Shown here piece by piece: positions 17,559 to 26,014 of a stretch of DNA of 35,299 nucleotides. The notes under the pieces were generated by a model that was not told the origin of the DNA, did not search any database, and worked only from the letters and a program-made list of their open reading frames with translations. Origin of the DNA: Coxiella endosymbiont of Ornithodoros maritimus (GTDB taxonomy: Bacteria; Pseudomonadota; Gammaproteobacteria; Coxiellales; Coxiellaceae); NCBI RefSeq assembly GCF_907164965.1, contig NZ_CAJRAM010000063.1:1-35299 (forward strand), written 5' to 3'. The position numbers were made by a program, and so were the translations under genes. How positions within the stretch are numbered: position 1 is the first letter of the stretch; each line of letters opens with the position of its first letter.

Positions 17559-19322
17559 TCAATCTCTCGATTTAGGGGGAAACGGGTCCATCCCTTTGGG
17601 TTTCATATTAACAAGACGGTAAGCGATGCGCCCGTCGCGAAAATAAACAGTGTGTTTTAGCCAATTTGCATCGTCGCGTTCTTTATAATCATAACGAGAA
17701 TGAGCGCCCCGGCTTTCCGTACGTTGCCGTGCTGAAACGGCGGTGGCGTAAGAAACCTCCATTAAATTATCGAGTTCTAACGCTTCAATTCGGGCATTAT
17801 TGAAAGTGCGACTGGTATCGGTTAATTTCGCGCGCTGTAACCGTTCATTCAATTTTTGTAGGCGTTTCAATCCTTGCTCCATTTTCTGCTCTTCGCGGAA
17901 CACGCCGAAGTCTTCCGACATAGCTTTTCGCATTTCCTGTCGAAGTAATGCAGGATTTTCAACATTATCGGGTTTTTCCCAGTGCTCTAACCGAGCAATA
18001 GCAGCATCAATATCATCGGGATTTTCAGAACGATGCTTCAATTCCGTTTTTAAGGCCTCTTCCAAATGCAATCCAATGGCACGGCCAAAGACGACTAAGT
18101 CTAATAATGAATTAGTTCCTAACCGATTTGCCCCATGGACAGAGACACACGCGCATTCTCCCGCGGCAAACATACCTTCGATAATATGGTCCCTACCGTT
18201 TTCATCCACGGTGAGTGCTTGACCATGAATATTGGTGGGAATGCCGCCCATCATGTAATGGCATGTCGGTAAAATAGGGATGGGTTCTTTTGTGATATCG
18301 ACGTTTGCAAATTTTTCGGATAATTCGATAATACCAGGGAGTCGCTCTCGTAATACTTTTTCTCCCAAATGATCCAATTTAAGTAGGACGTGATCCTTTT
18401 TCGGGCCCACACCACCGCCGGCCATAACTTCTTGTAAGATAGAACGGGCAACGACGTCGCGGCAATCGAGGTCTTTTAAATGAGGAGAATAACGTTCCAT
18501 AAAAGGTTCGCCGTCTTTATTAATAAGGTAACCGCCCTCGCCACGTGCGCCTTCTGTAATCAAACAACCCACACCGTAAATACCCGTCGGATGGAATTGC
18601 CAAAACTCCATGTCTTGCACGGGCAACCCAGCCCGCAACACCATACCAATCCCATCACCCGTGTTGGTATAAGCGTTACTGGTTGTTTCATAAATACGGC
18701 CCGCCCCACCGGTGGCGAAAATCGTCGCTCGTGATCTAAAAAAAACCAACTCACTAGTTCCCATATTCATTGCGACCATGCCGGCAATCCCGCCTTGTGC
18801 ACCGCGGACTAAATCAATCCCATACCATTCATAATAAAAATGGGTGCCTGCTTCTACATTTTTTTGGTACAACGTATGGAGCATGGCATGGCCGGTTCGG
18901 TCCGCACAGGCGCATGTACGCCGGGCCATTTCTTTACCGAAATCGCACGTGTGCCCGCCAAAAGCGCGTTGATAGATGCGACCGTCATCCAATCGAGAAA
19001 AGGGAAGTCCGTAATGTTCCAATTCGTACACAGAAGGTGGGGCCTGTTCACACATGTATTGAATGGCATCTTGATCGCCTAAATAGTCCGATCCTTTAAC
19101 CGTATCGAACATATGCCAAATCGGTTTATCCGGCACCACATTGCCCAAAGCGGCCGCTATGCCACCTTGCGCAGAAACGGTGTGCGATCGAGTGGGGAAA
19201 ACTTTTGATACAACGGCTACTTTATACTGACGAGATTGCGCCATTTCCAATGCGGCGCGTAAGCCCGCCCCACCCGCTCCTACGATGACAGCATCGTATT
19301 GCTTGACTCTAATAGAGCTCAT
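17559..19322 (-). CDS. sdhA: Succinate dehydrogenase flavoprotein subunit
   Basis: Oxidises succinate to fumarate. The FAD dinucleotide fold [20 protein letters not shown] and His47 in [12 protein letters not shown], the covalent FAD attachment site, are present. Also seen are the substrate-binding [20 protein letters not shown], the [10 protein letters not shown] block and the second FAD motif [20 protein letters not shown]. 587 aa is the normal length. The start has GAGGTAAAG before the ATG. Intact. Confidence 0.98.
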   Translation of the reverse strand: MSSIRVKQYDAVIVGAGGAGLRAALEMAQSRQYKVAVVSKVFPTRSHTVSAQGGIAAALGNVVPDKPIWHMFDTVKGSDYLGDQDAIQYMCEQAPPSVYELEHYGLPFSRLDDGRIYQRAFGGHTCDFGKEMARRTCACADRTGHAMLHTLYQKNVEAGTHFYYEWYGIDLVRGAQGGIAGMVAMNMGTSELVFFRSRATIFATGGAGRIYETTSNAYTNTGDGIGMVLRAGLPVQDMEFWQFHPTGIYGVGCLITEGARGEGGYLINKDGEPFMERYSPHLKDLDCRDVVARSILQEVMAGGGVGPKKDHVLLKLDHLGEKVLRERLPGIIELSEKFANVDITKEPIPILPTCHYMMGGIPTNIHGQALTVDENGRDHIIEGMFAAGECACVSVHGANRLGTNSLLDLVVFGRAIGLHLEEALKTELKHRSENPDDIDAAIARLEHWEKPDNVENPALLRQEMRKAMSEDFGVFREEQKMEQGLKRLQKLNERLQRAKLTDTSRTFNNARIEALELDNLMEVSYATAVSARQRTESRGAHSRYDYKERDDANWLKHTVYFRDGRIAYRLVNMKPKGMDPFPPKSRD

Positions 19323-19334
19323 TCTTTACCTCGT

Positions 19335-19676
19335 TCAACGCGCTATCCACAAAAATTCGATGGCCCATACGAAATAGCCCACTAACAATAAACAAACCAG
19401 AGTCTCTAAAGCGAGCCGTATGGGCTTATTTTTTACATAATCGGTAAAGATTGTCCACATGCCAACCCAAGCGTGCCATAAAATGCTGAAAATAACGATG
19501 AGGGTAAATATTTTCATTATTAAATGACTAAATAATGCGTGCCATTGAGGGTAAGAAATGGGATGGTAGACGAGCAAAAAAACGATGACAAAAACCGCAT
19601 AAATACCGCTTAATAAGGCGGTAATCCGCTGAACGAACCAGTCACGATAGCCACGACGGCTGGTCCTATCTACCAT
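19335..19676 (-). CDS. sdhD: Succinate dehydrogenase membrane anchor subunit D
   Basis: 113 aa with three transmembrane helices (ITALLSGIYAVFVIVFLLVY, IFTLIVIFSILWHAWVGMWT, LVCLLLVGYFVWAIEFLWIA). LWHAWVGMWTIFTDYVK holds the family His that faces heme b and the Asp-Tyr pair at the quinone pocket. It overlaps the sdhC 3' end by 11 bp, consistent with coupled translation. Confidence 0.94.
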   Translation of the reverse strand: MVDRTSRRGYRDWFVQRITALLSGIYAVFVIVFLLVYHPISYPQWHALFSHLIMKIFTLIVIFSILWHAWVGMWTIFTDYVKNKPIRLALETLVCLLLVGYFVWAIEFLWIAR

Positions 19677-20049
19677 ATACCCACACTCCTGCTAAAACAA
19701 TGGTAATAAACGAAACCACAAAAACGATATAGGCACTAATTCGGCCTTCAGGAACGGATTCCCAAAAACCCAGATCCATAGCTAAATGGCGTATGCCGGC
19801 GAATAAATGAAATAAAGTGGCTGATAGCATGATCCACACGGCCAGTTTTATCCAGCCGTTATGCAGCAACAATTGGTGCAGATGATAAAAGCTCTCCGCC
19901 GAAGCCGTCGCCCGATGCAATAAATAAAACATTAAGGGCATACATAAAAAGAGTACAAACCCAGAAATACGATGCCCAATCGATAAGATGGCCATTGGCG
20001 GAAAATGAAATTTCGTCAAATCAAGGTTGACAGGGCGCATGGTGTTCAT
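19666..20049 (-). CDS. sdhC: Succinate dehydrogenase cytochrome b556 subunit C
   Basis: 127 aa with three membrane helices. RPVNLDL near the N-terminus, SIGHRISG (Ser23 and Arg27, corresponding to the E. coli quinone-site Ser27 and Arg31) and LFHLFAGIRHLAMDLG (His81 at the heme-ligand position) identify it. AAGGAAGG lies just before the ATG at 20049; a second ATG three codons later is a possible alternative. First gene of the sdhCDAB-sucABCD operon. Confidence 0.94.
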   Translation of the reverse strand: MNTMRPVNLDLTKFHFPPMAILSIGHRISGFVLFLCMPLMFYLLHRATASAESFYHLHQLLLHNGWIKLAVWIMLSATLFHLFAGIRHLAMDLGFWESVPEGRISAYIVFVVSFITIVLAGVWVYGR

Positions 20050-20115
20050 ACCCTTCCTTTTTTTTCAATAAAAACATGAAGATAGTGAAAATACTTGCGT
20101 TGCAAACGTGTGGCG

Positions 20116-20145
20116 ATTATAACGGCATTGCATTTGGTAATGCAA
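20116..20145 (-). promoter_or_regulatory. Probable sdhC operon promoter
   Basis: On the minus strand TTGCAT (20145-20140), an 18-bp spacer and a perfect TATAAT (20121-20116), followed by a GC-rich CGCC. The spacer holds a small inverted repeat (GCATTACCAAATGC). The 5' end would lie about 60 bp before the sdhC ATG. Confidence 0.6.
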
Positions 20146-20221
20146 CTCTGCTTTAGCTTCTTGCTGAGTTTTGGTAGCCAAGATAAGGGGCTTGCTCAAA
20201 AATGTCCCTGGGAGCAGGATG

Positions 20222-20237
20222 GTTAAGGTTAGCCTAA
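20222..20237 (+). promoter_or_regulatory. PmrA-box-like site
   Basis: GTTAAGGTTAGCCTAA fits the Coxiella/Legionella PmrA consensus cTTAA-N2-TT-N2-cTTAA with one clear mismatch in each outer half-site (leading g for c; CCTAA for CTTAA). It lies about 57 bp before the ATG of the basic small protein at 20294. PmrA is the response regulator that drives many Dot/Icm effector genes. No strong -10 hexamer is obvious downstream. Confidence 0.45.
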
Positions 20238-20293
20238 GCTTGGGTTGTTTGAATTTCCATCAACAAACTCATAAACAAATAAAGGTAACTCCC

Positions 20294-20584
20294 ATGTCTC
20301 GAACTCATAATCACAATAATATCAGGCGCCCCACCGATAATCTCGATGATGATTTTTCTAATAACTTTAAGTTGTCTTCTTCACCCTCCCGAATTCAGAA
20401 TTCAGAAATCGTATCCAATTCACATGGATTTTACAATAATCCTTCGAGTTTCTTCCCTCTTGTCGAAGAAAAGAACCTGCGCTTAGTGAGCTCTTCCCCC
20501 GCAAGAGTTATGCCTACCCTGCGGCAAGTCAAAGCGCCTCGTCGAAAAAAGAAAAAGAACCGACGCTACGAAGAGCCCATTTGA
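20294..20584 (+). CDS. Small, C-terminally basic hypothetical protein; candidate Dot/Icm effector
   Basis: The ATG at 20294 has AAAGGT 7-8 bases upstream and gives 96 aa; an earlier in-frame start at 20171 has no good site. The N-terminal two thirds are hydrophilic and rich in Ser, Asn and Asp, without any membrane segment or signal peptide. The C-terminus is strongly basic (KAPRRKKKKNRRYEEPI), resembling a nuclear-localisation or nucleic-acid-binding cluster, and ends with two acidic residues as many Dot/Icm substrates do. Upstream is a PmrA-box-like sequence and downstream an intrinsic terminator, so it looks like a separate transcription unit. I do not recognise a family. The effector role is inference. 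Confidence 0.6.
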   Translation: MSRTHNHNNIRRPTDNLDDDFSNNFKLSSSPSRIQNSEIVSNSHGFYNNPSSFFPLVEEKNLRLVSSSPARVMPTLRQVKAPRRKKKKNRRYEEPI

Positions 20585-20617
20585 TAGTTTTATTTCTGAA
20601 CTGAACATTAATCTTAG

Positions 20618-20641
20618 AGAAGAGGATACCTTTTCTTTTTT
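20618..20641 (+). terminator. Rho-independent terminator of the basic small gene
   Basis: Stem AGAAGAGG / CCTTTTCT (one G-U pair) with an ATA loop, followed by six T residues, 34 bp past the stop codon at 20584. Confidence 0.65.
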
Positions 20642-20748
20642 GATGCTGCTTTTCGTTTTTATTTTGAAACTAAACTCCCGTGCCGGACCCCTACTATCAT
20701 ATTTACAGATTGCCTAAACTTTCTCAAGATGAAGGCGCTTTCGTTATT

Positions 20749-20783
20749 TAATTGTAAACTCATTAGTAATGAGTTTACAATTA
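20749..20783. promoter_or_regulatory. 35-bp perfect palindrome upstream of the gltA unit
   Basis: Arms TAATTGTAAACTCATTA (20749-20765) and its exact reverse complement (20767-20783) around a single central G. It lies 20 bp before the ATG of the small ORF coupled to gltA and overlaps the region where promoter or leader RNA would be. It could be an operator for a dimeric regulator, a cruciform or RNA hairpin, or (with the TTATTTT that follows) a weak terminator. Confidence 0.7.
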
Positions 20784-20802
20784 TTTTAAAAGGAATTTCA
20801 AG

Positions 20803-21213
20803 ATGAAATATGAGGATACCGAGGAAAAATACCACAAAAAAATGACGGAGGAATGAAACCCATTAACACAATTAGTTAGATTCCTGAGTAACGTAGAAAA
20901 AATGAATTTATTTTCTACGGTATTAGAAGGACTTGGGGGAGAACTTAAATTAATTTTAGCCTCGGATAATTTGAAACCATTAATTCTTCACTGGATAAAA
21001 ACTCAAGAAACAGAGATTCTAGCTTATCTTCCTAAATGCCGTTCGCAAAATGGCAGCGAGGCACTTCGCTTCTGCCATTCTTTATCAGAAGAGAAACTGT
21101 CAGAAAACTCACCAGAAAAAAGTACTACCGACCTATCGATGTGGGCAAATTTTGAAAATCCCACTAAAATTCATTATAGTTACAAGCACCAGACCCGCCA
21201 GGAGCACGAATGA
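20803..21213 (+). pseudogene. Small ORF with one in-frame TGA, translationally coupled to gltA
   Basis: The ATG at 20803 follows AAAGGA by 9 bases. It reads MKYEDTEEKYHKKMTEE, then TGA (20854-20856), then continues in the same frame without a break (NPLTQLVRFLSNVEKMNLFS onward) to 21213, about 136 codons in total. A TGG codon at the stop would give a continuous EEWNPLTQ. The downstream part could also be made alone from the ATG at 20902. The stop TGA overlaps the gltA ATG (ATGA), which implies coupled translation. The protein is hydrophilic with no domain I recognise. It may be a one-mutation pseudogene, or the upstream 17-codon peptide may act as a leader. Confidence 0.6.
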
Positions 21214-22502
21214 GCAATCGTAAAGCTAAACTTTCTTTTGAAAATCAGTTGGTTGAATTCCCTATTTATTCACCTTCCCTTGGTAAGGATGTGATTGACG
21301 TAAAGAGATTGGGCAATCATGGTGCCTATGCACTGGACGTTGGTTTTTACTCTACAGCAACCTGTGAATCAAAAATTACCTTTATCGATGGCGAGAAAGG
21401 TACTTTGCTGTATCGGGGGTATCCAATTGATCAATTAGCTGACAAATCGGATTATATGGAAGTTTGTTACTTACTTATGTATGGCGAGCTCCCAAACAAA
21501 GGAGAAAAGGAAAAATTTGTTCGCACGATTAAAGAACACACCAGCGTTTATGAGCAAGTGACAAAATTTTTCAATGGTTTTCACTATGACGCCCATCCCA
21601 TGGCGATGGTGCTAAGCACCATCGGCGCACTTTCGGCTTTCTATCACGATGCGTTAGACATCACTAAACCGGTCGATCCCGAATTATCCGCCATCCGATT
21701 AATAGCCAAAATGCCCACGCTGGCCGCTATGAGTTATAAATATTCCATTGGTCAACCGTTTATGCATCCTCGCCGGGCCATGAATTATGCAGAAAACTTT
21801 TTACATATGCTCTTTGGCACCCCTTACGAAGAGACAGAACCCGACCCCGTCTTAGCTCGCGCGATGGATCGTATTTTCATCCTTCACGCCGATCACGAAC
21901 AAAATGCGTCAACGACTACCGTTCGAGTCGCCGGTTCTACGGGAGCAAATCCGTTTGCTTGTATTTCGGCGGGTATTAGTGCTCTCTGGGGCCCTGCCCA
22001 CGGCGGTGCTAATGAAGCTTGTTTAAATATGTTGAGGAAAATTGGTGACGAAAAAAACATCGGCCAATATATTAAAAAAGCTAAAGATAAAAATAACCCT
22101 TTTCGTCTGATGGGCTTTGGTCATCGCGTTTACAAAAATTACGATCCCCGCGCCAAAGTCATGCAGAAAACCTGCCATGAAGTCCTCGATGCCATTGGCC
22201 GCCACAATGAACCTTTATTTAAATTAGCGATGAAACTAGAAAAAATTGCCCTAGAGGATGATTATTTTATTGAGAAAAAACTTTATCCAAATGTGGATTT
22301 TTACTCCGGTCTGACGCTAAATGCCATTGGCATCCCTTCTAATATGTTTACAGTAATTTTCGCATTATCACGAACAGTGGGCTGGATTTCACATTGGATG
22401 GAAATGATGAGCAGTCCCGATCATCGCCTCGCTCGCCCGAGACAATTATATACCGGCAAAACAAAGCGAAAAGTAATCTCGTTGAATAAACGTCGAGCAT
22501 AA
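21210..22502 (+). CDS. gltA: Citrate synthase (type II)
   Basis: Condenses acetyl-CoA and oxaloacetate. Active-site residues are visible: His229 ([10 protein letters not shown]), His264 ([10 protein letters not shown]), His305 ([15 protein letters not shown]) and Asp363 (YPNVDFYSG). The N-terminal beta domain ([20 protein letters not shown]) is that of the large hexameric, NADH-sensitive proteobacterial enzymes, and 430 aa fits. It is divergent from sdhCDAB as in enterobacteria, but here a second small gene is inserted and coupled to its start. Confidence 0.98.
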   Translation: MSNRKAKLSFENQLVEFPIYSPSLGKDVIDVKRLGNHGAYALDVGFYSTATCESKITFIDGEKGTLLYRGYPIDQLADKSDYMEVCYLLMYGELPNKGEKEKFVRTIKEHTSVYEQVTKFFNGFHYDAHPMAMVLSTIGALSAFYHDALDITKPVDPELSAIRLIAKMPTLAAMSYKYSIGQPFMHPRRAMNYAENFLHMLFGTPYEETEPDPVLARAMDRIFILHADHEQNASTTTVRVAGSTGANPFACISAGISALWGPAHGGANEACLNMLRKIGDEKNIGQYIKKAKDKNNPFRLMGFGHRVYKNYDPRAKVMQKTCHEVLDAIGRHNEPLFKLAMKLEKIALEDDYFIEKKLYPNVDFYSGLTLNAIGIPSNMFTVIFALSRTVGWISHWMEMMSSPDHRLARPRQLYTGKTKRKVISLNKRRA

Positions 22503-23192
22503 CAGCAGAAAAGAACTAAAGTTTCTTTCCTGGGTATAAACATCTGGTGGAACAACGACGGGATCCACAGAGATGTTATTGGCGGTATTTAACGTATGGT
22601 TACCGTAATCGTAAAAATCATATTCCGCAAATAAACTAACCCATCGACACAAATTTCGCGCTAAACCTACCCCTAGAACTACGCCCCATAAACTATGATG
22701 CGTTTGATCTTGCTAGGAAATGCTTCCACTAATCGTTGATTGTAAGACTGCGAAACCCTCCACCAATTTTGCATAGGACGCGCCCCATTTCAAATACAAG
22801 CGCAGAGCCAGTGTAATGTCAATCGCAAAAATTCCGATCAAATCAAGGTTATATTTTAAAAACAGTGTACTATCAATGACGGTGGCGGTGGTACTGCCAA
22901 AGCCCAGGAATAAAGAGCCGTTAAATCGCGCTTTTCATGAGTTACTCATCCCCGCAAAATTCAATCTAAATAATACGGGCGAATAAAATGATATTGAACC
23001 CCGACATGGGTCCCCCATAATGTGCGCCATACTGCCAAATTTCACTTTTGCATAATTCATTTCGCGGTACCCGTCATTGCGCGGTAAAGGTTCGTACCCG
23101 ACAGCTAACGCGCTCCCGCTCCCGGCGAGAGAAAAAGCTTCCCATAAAATTCTTAATGTGATTGATAACCAGACTCTTCTTCTCCTACCCAT
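22503..23192 (-). pseudogene. Outer-membrane beta-barrel protein paralogue 1, decayed
   Basis: ATG at 23192 with AAGGAG upstream, then a signal-peptide-like segment (AFSLAGSGSALAVGYEP). Frames then break repeatedly, but barrel-strand sequence returns near the C-terminus: SLWGVVLGVGLARNLCRWVS followed by LFAEYDFYDYGNHTLNTANN and DVYTQERNFSSFLL. The alternating aromatic pattern and the AEYDFYDYG strand are typical of small opacity-type porins. The final strand is missing; the reading runs into the 3' end of gltA. Part of a tandem set of three. Confidence 0.65.
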
Positions 23193-23230
23193 GAATCTTT
23201 CTCCTTATTATCATCAATAATCCCTCTCAC

Positions 23231-23954
23231 AACTTAGACTGAAAAATTGAGGCCAACCCCAGGAGGACCGAATAAGCATGAACACGGACATTTTGACGAT
23301 AAGTATCGCCTCCATTACTCAGACTAATATTACTTAAACTGTTAAGACCGATACGGCGCAGTCGTAATAATTATATTCGGTAAAAATGCCGAACCAAGGG
23401 CAGAAATCATATCCCAATCCAAAACCCACAAGATAGCCCCACCCATTTTTATGAGTCGTCTGTTGAAGGGTAATGGTCGGAGTTAAAGCAGCCGGGTTGA
23501 AAACCGTCAATATGTGTCTAATTCGGGCGTAATCCCCTCTTTATATATTAAACGCGGGTTCGAAAGGTAATGTTGACTTCCTAGCTGAGCGGTTAAATCG
23601 AGATTACTTTTAATTCGAAATTGATTAATCAACTTAAAGATTAAATCCTCAACTGAGGGGGTTTGAAAAATAATAACGAAGACCGATATGCCCACCCGCG
23701 GTATATCCATTTTGATCAACATTACTAGCGAGATCGGAACGATAAAAGTCGGAGGGAGGCCCCATCCCCTAAATACCTCCCTTCATATTCAAAATTAGCC
23801 ACATAGACACCGCCGAAACCGCTAATATAAATCACCCGTGGTGCAGACGGTGGAATTTCTGAACCACCCGCCAATGCGGCCGGCTATTTATCCAGAAGAA
23901 AGCGCGGAATAAAAGACATGAGGCCAGATATTTTAAGCGCTGTTTAATATTCAT
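23231..23954 (-). pseudogene. Outer-membrane beta-barrel protein paralogue 2, decayed
   Basis: ATG at 23954 with AAGGAG upstream; starts MNIKQRLKYLASCLLF, a signal-peptide-like beginning. Pieces in different frames read AGGSEIPPSAPRVIYISGFG, GVYVANFEYEG, GYTAGGHIGLRYYFS, NGWGYLVGFGLGYDF, FGIFTEYNYYD and a C-terminal VRVHAYSVLLGL. These align with paralogues 1 and 3. Several frameshifts and stops (for example at about 23650 and 23340) make it nonfunctional. Confidence 0.65.
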
Positions 23955-23989
23955 GAACCTTACTCCTTATTGTCATCAAACCTACGGAA

Positions 23990-24768
23990 CTACACTGCAA
24001 ACTCAAAAGTGAGACCCAAGCAGATAGTATAAGCACCCACTAGCACTTTTTGAGTGTAAACATCAACAACATAGAGAAGAGATGTTTCTCAATGTTTTTA
24101 AGTTATTTTCACCTAATCATAATAATCATATTCAGCAAAAAGACTCAAGCCTTACCCAAGGTCTTCTGCAATTCCCAATCCTGCAAGATAACGCCAGAGG
24201 TTTTTACTCAACTTCTGTTGGAAAACCGTTTGAAGTAAGTCAACACCAAACCACACCCTTTGAGTAACTTTGTGCTTTAATTTGGCATATGAAACGCCCA
24301 ATTTGCCATACATATGCCTGCGCGGAGTTATGTCTGTCCCTAAAATACCCCCAAGGTCGACATTAGAATTAATACGAAATTGCCTTTGTAACAACAAAGA
24401 GAGCCCTTGGCCTAAAAATGTAAACGATTTAATGGATTCCCTGACGACTATTCTCTTGCGCACTCATTTCTAATCCCACATAAGAACGTTTTAAGGTGAT
24501 AGCGAACACCTATTTGGCCACCCCCACCATAACCGAATTGCTTGCTATAGTATGTATAATTTTGAACATTCAACCGTGAGCCGATGCCATAACTCGACTC
24601 ACGGTTGAAATGCGCCCCATAGATAGCCCAAAATACCGAGTGATATTATCCACGGGTTAAAAGAAGGAATTTCTGGACCACCTGCAAAGGCGTTAATCTT
24701 AAAATAAGAGGCAGGAAAAAAATAAAAATGCTTGATACGAGGGATCTCAAACTCCTTTTCATCTTCAT
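23990..24768 (-). pseudogene. Outer-membrane beta-barrel protein paralogue 3, decayed
   Basis: Begins with MKMKRSLRSLVSSIFIFFLP, a clear signal peptide core. Later pieces are AGGPEIPSFNPW, SYGIGSRLNVQNYTYYSKQF, GYGGGGQIGVRYHL, QFRINSNVDLGGILGTDITP, KLGVSYAKLKH and the C-terminal VYTQKVLVGAYTICLGLTFE. It shows the same order of barrel strands as the two downstream copies. Multiple stops and frameshifts interrupt it. The AGGxEIP segment after the signal peptide is shared with copy 2. Confidence 0.65.
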
Positions 24769-24860
24769 CGCCTTAAACTGCTTTTAACAATCCATTCTTT
24801 CCGCATCATAATTCATTGTTCATGATAACTCAATATATAGGATCTCGTTAAAATTGAGGA

Positions 24861-25823
24861 TTACGCATTTGAAAAATGCTCATAACCTTTTTTCGCTATG
24901 TTTATGGGCCGGTTTTGTGGATCGATCACCATCACACCCTCGCCTTGGATAATTTCTCCAATATAGCGACACTCGCAATCCAAGGAATGAAAAACTTCTT
25001 CTAATGGCTCACTTCTTTCTTTTGGAACAGTAAAACAAAGTTCATAATTATCTCCGCTGGCCAGCACGTATTCCCACACTTTTTTTAGAGGGCAGTATCG
25101 TTTAAAGCTGTCCGATAACGGCAAACGTTCAACGTAAATTTTCGCACCCACTTGGCTCGCTCGGGCCATTTTTTCAAGGTCCGCCACAACGCTATCGGAA
25201 ATATCGATTGCCGCACTAGCAATTCCCCGCAAGGCTACACCCGCTTCGATACGAGGAGTGGGGCAGTTTAATCGCGCCAACAAAAAAGGATCTATTTTTT
25301 TATGTTGTTTTAATAACGCCAATGCTAAACCCGCGTCCCCTACCGTTCCCGTTAAGTAAATCAAATCTCCGACTGTCGCGCCGTTACGGCAAATCATTTC
25401 ATTCTTTGGAATTAAACCCGTAGCCGTAATTGAAATGCAAAGCGGGCCTTCCGTCACATCGCCCCCGATGAGCGAAACTTGATAACGATCCGCCAGCGAA
25501 AAAAAACCTTCTGCAAACGCTTTCAGCCAAATCTCATTCGTTTTTCGAATGGTTAAAGCGAGTAAAGCCGTATGGGGAATAGCGCCCATGGAAGCGATAT
25601 CGCTCAAACTAACGGCTAAAGCTTTATATCCTAAATCACGCGGCGGTGTATTTATTGAAAAATGCACTCCTTCCACTAGGGTATCCACAGAAATGACAAC
25701 CTGCTGTTCCTTAGGTATTTCAATCACCGCAGCATCGTCACCGATTCCAACGACTACATTCTTCACTTGCTTTTTCGGTCGGTGAAAATAATTTTTAATA
25801 ATCGTAAATTCTGTTAAAGGCAT
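24861..25823 (-). CDS. thiL: Thiamine-monophosphate kinase
   Basis: Phosphorylates thiamine monophosphate to thiamine diphosphate, the cofactor needed by SucA. AIR-synthase-like fold: VVVGIGDDAAVI (Mg/ATP aspartates), ISVDTLVEGVHF, DLGYKALAVSLSDIASMGA, LIGGDVTEGPL, VGDLIYLTGTVGDAGLALAL. Two usually conserved places differ: the common DLSDG is AIDISDS here, and GGEDYELCF is SGDNYELCF. The aspartates remain, so activity is plausible. I use the ATG at 25823 (MPLTEFTII), which aligns with family starts. No strong Shine-Dalgarno is seen. Divergent from the XRE regulator. Confidence 0.93.
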   Translation of the reverse strand: MPLTEFTIIKNYFHRPKKQVKNVVVGIGDDAAVIEIPKEQQVVISVDTLVEGVHFSINTPPRDLGYKALAVSLSDIASMGAIPHTALLALTIRKTNEIWLKAFAEGFFSLADRYQVSLIGGDVTEGPLCISITATGLIPKNEMICRNGATVGDLIYLTGTVGDAGLALALLKQHKKIDPFLLARLNCPTPRIEAGVALRGIASAAIDISDSVVADLEKMARASQVGAKIYVERLPLSDSFKRYCPLKKVWEYVLASGDNYELCFTVPKERSEPLEEVFHSLDCECRYIGEIIQGEGVMVIDPQNRPINIAKKGYEHFSNA

Positions 25824-25940
25824 AAGAGAGTTATACCACAAGGAAATACCGGCTAAAAAATATTAAATTTTAATGTATGTCAATAGATTAAGCCAGTATT
25901 AATTGTAAGAAATAGTTGACAATAGATATGAGAATAGAAA

Positions 25941-25970
25941 CAATTCAATTGTATATTATTTTAAATAATA
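25941..25970. promoter_or_regulatory. Paired palindromes, candidate operator of the XRE regulator
   Basis: CAATT-C-AATTG (25941-25951) is followed at once by TATTATTT-T-AAATAATA (25954-25970), an 8+1+8 perfect palindrome. They lie 45-74 bp upstream of the regulator ATG in the thiL/regulator divergent region. A TTGACA hexamer occurs at 25916. Position and symmetry suggest autoregulation; AT-richness weakens the case. Confidence 0.45.
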
Positions 25971-26014
25971 GACAGTCGCCAAGTGAAGGGACAGGAACAA
26001 TAGGGACAAATTTT

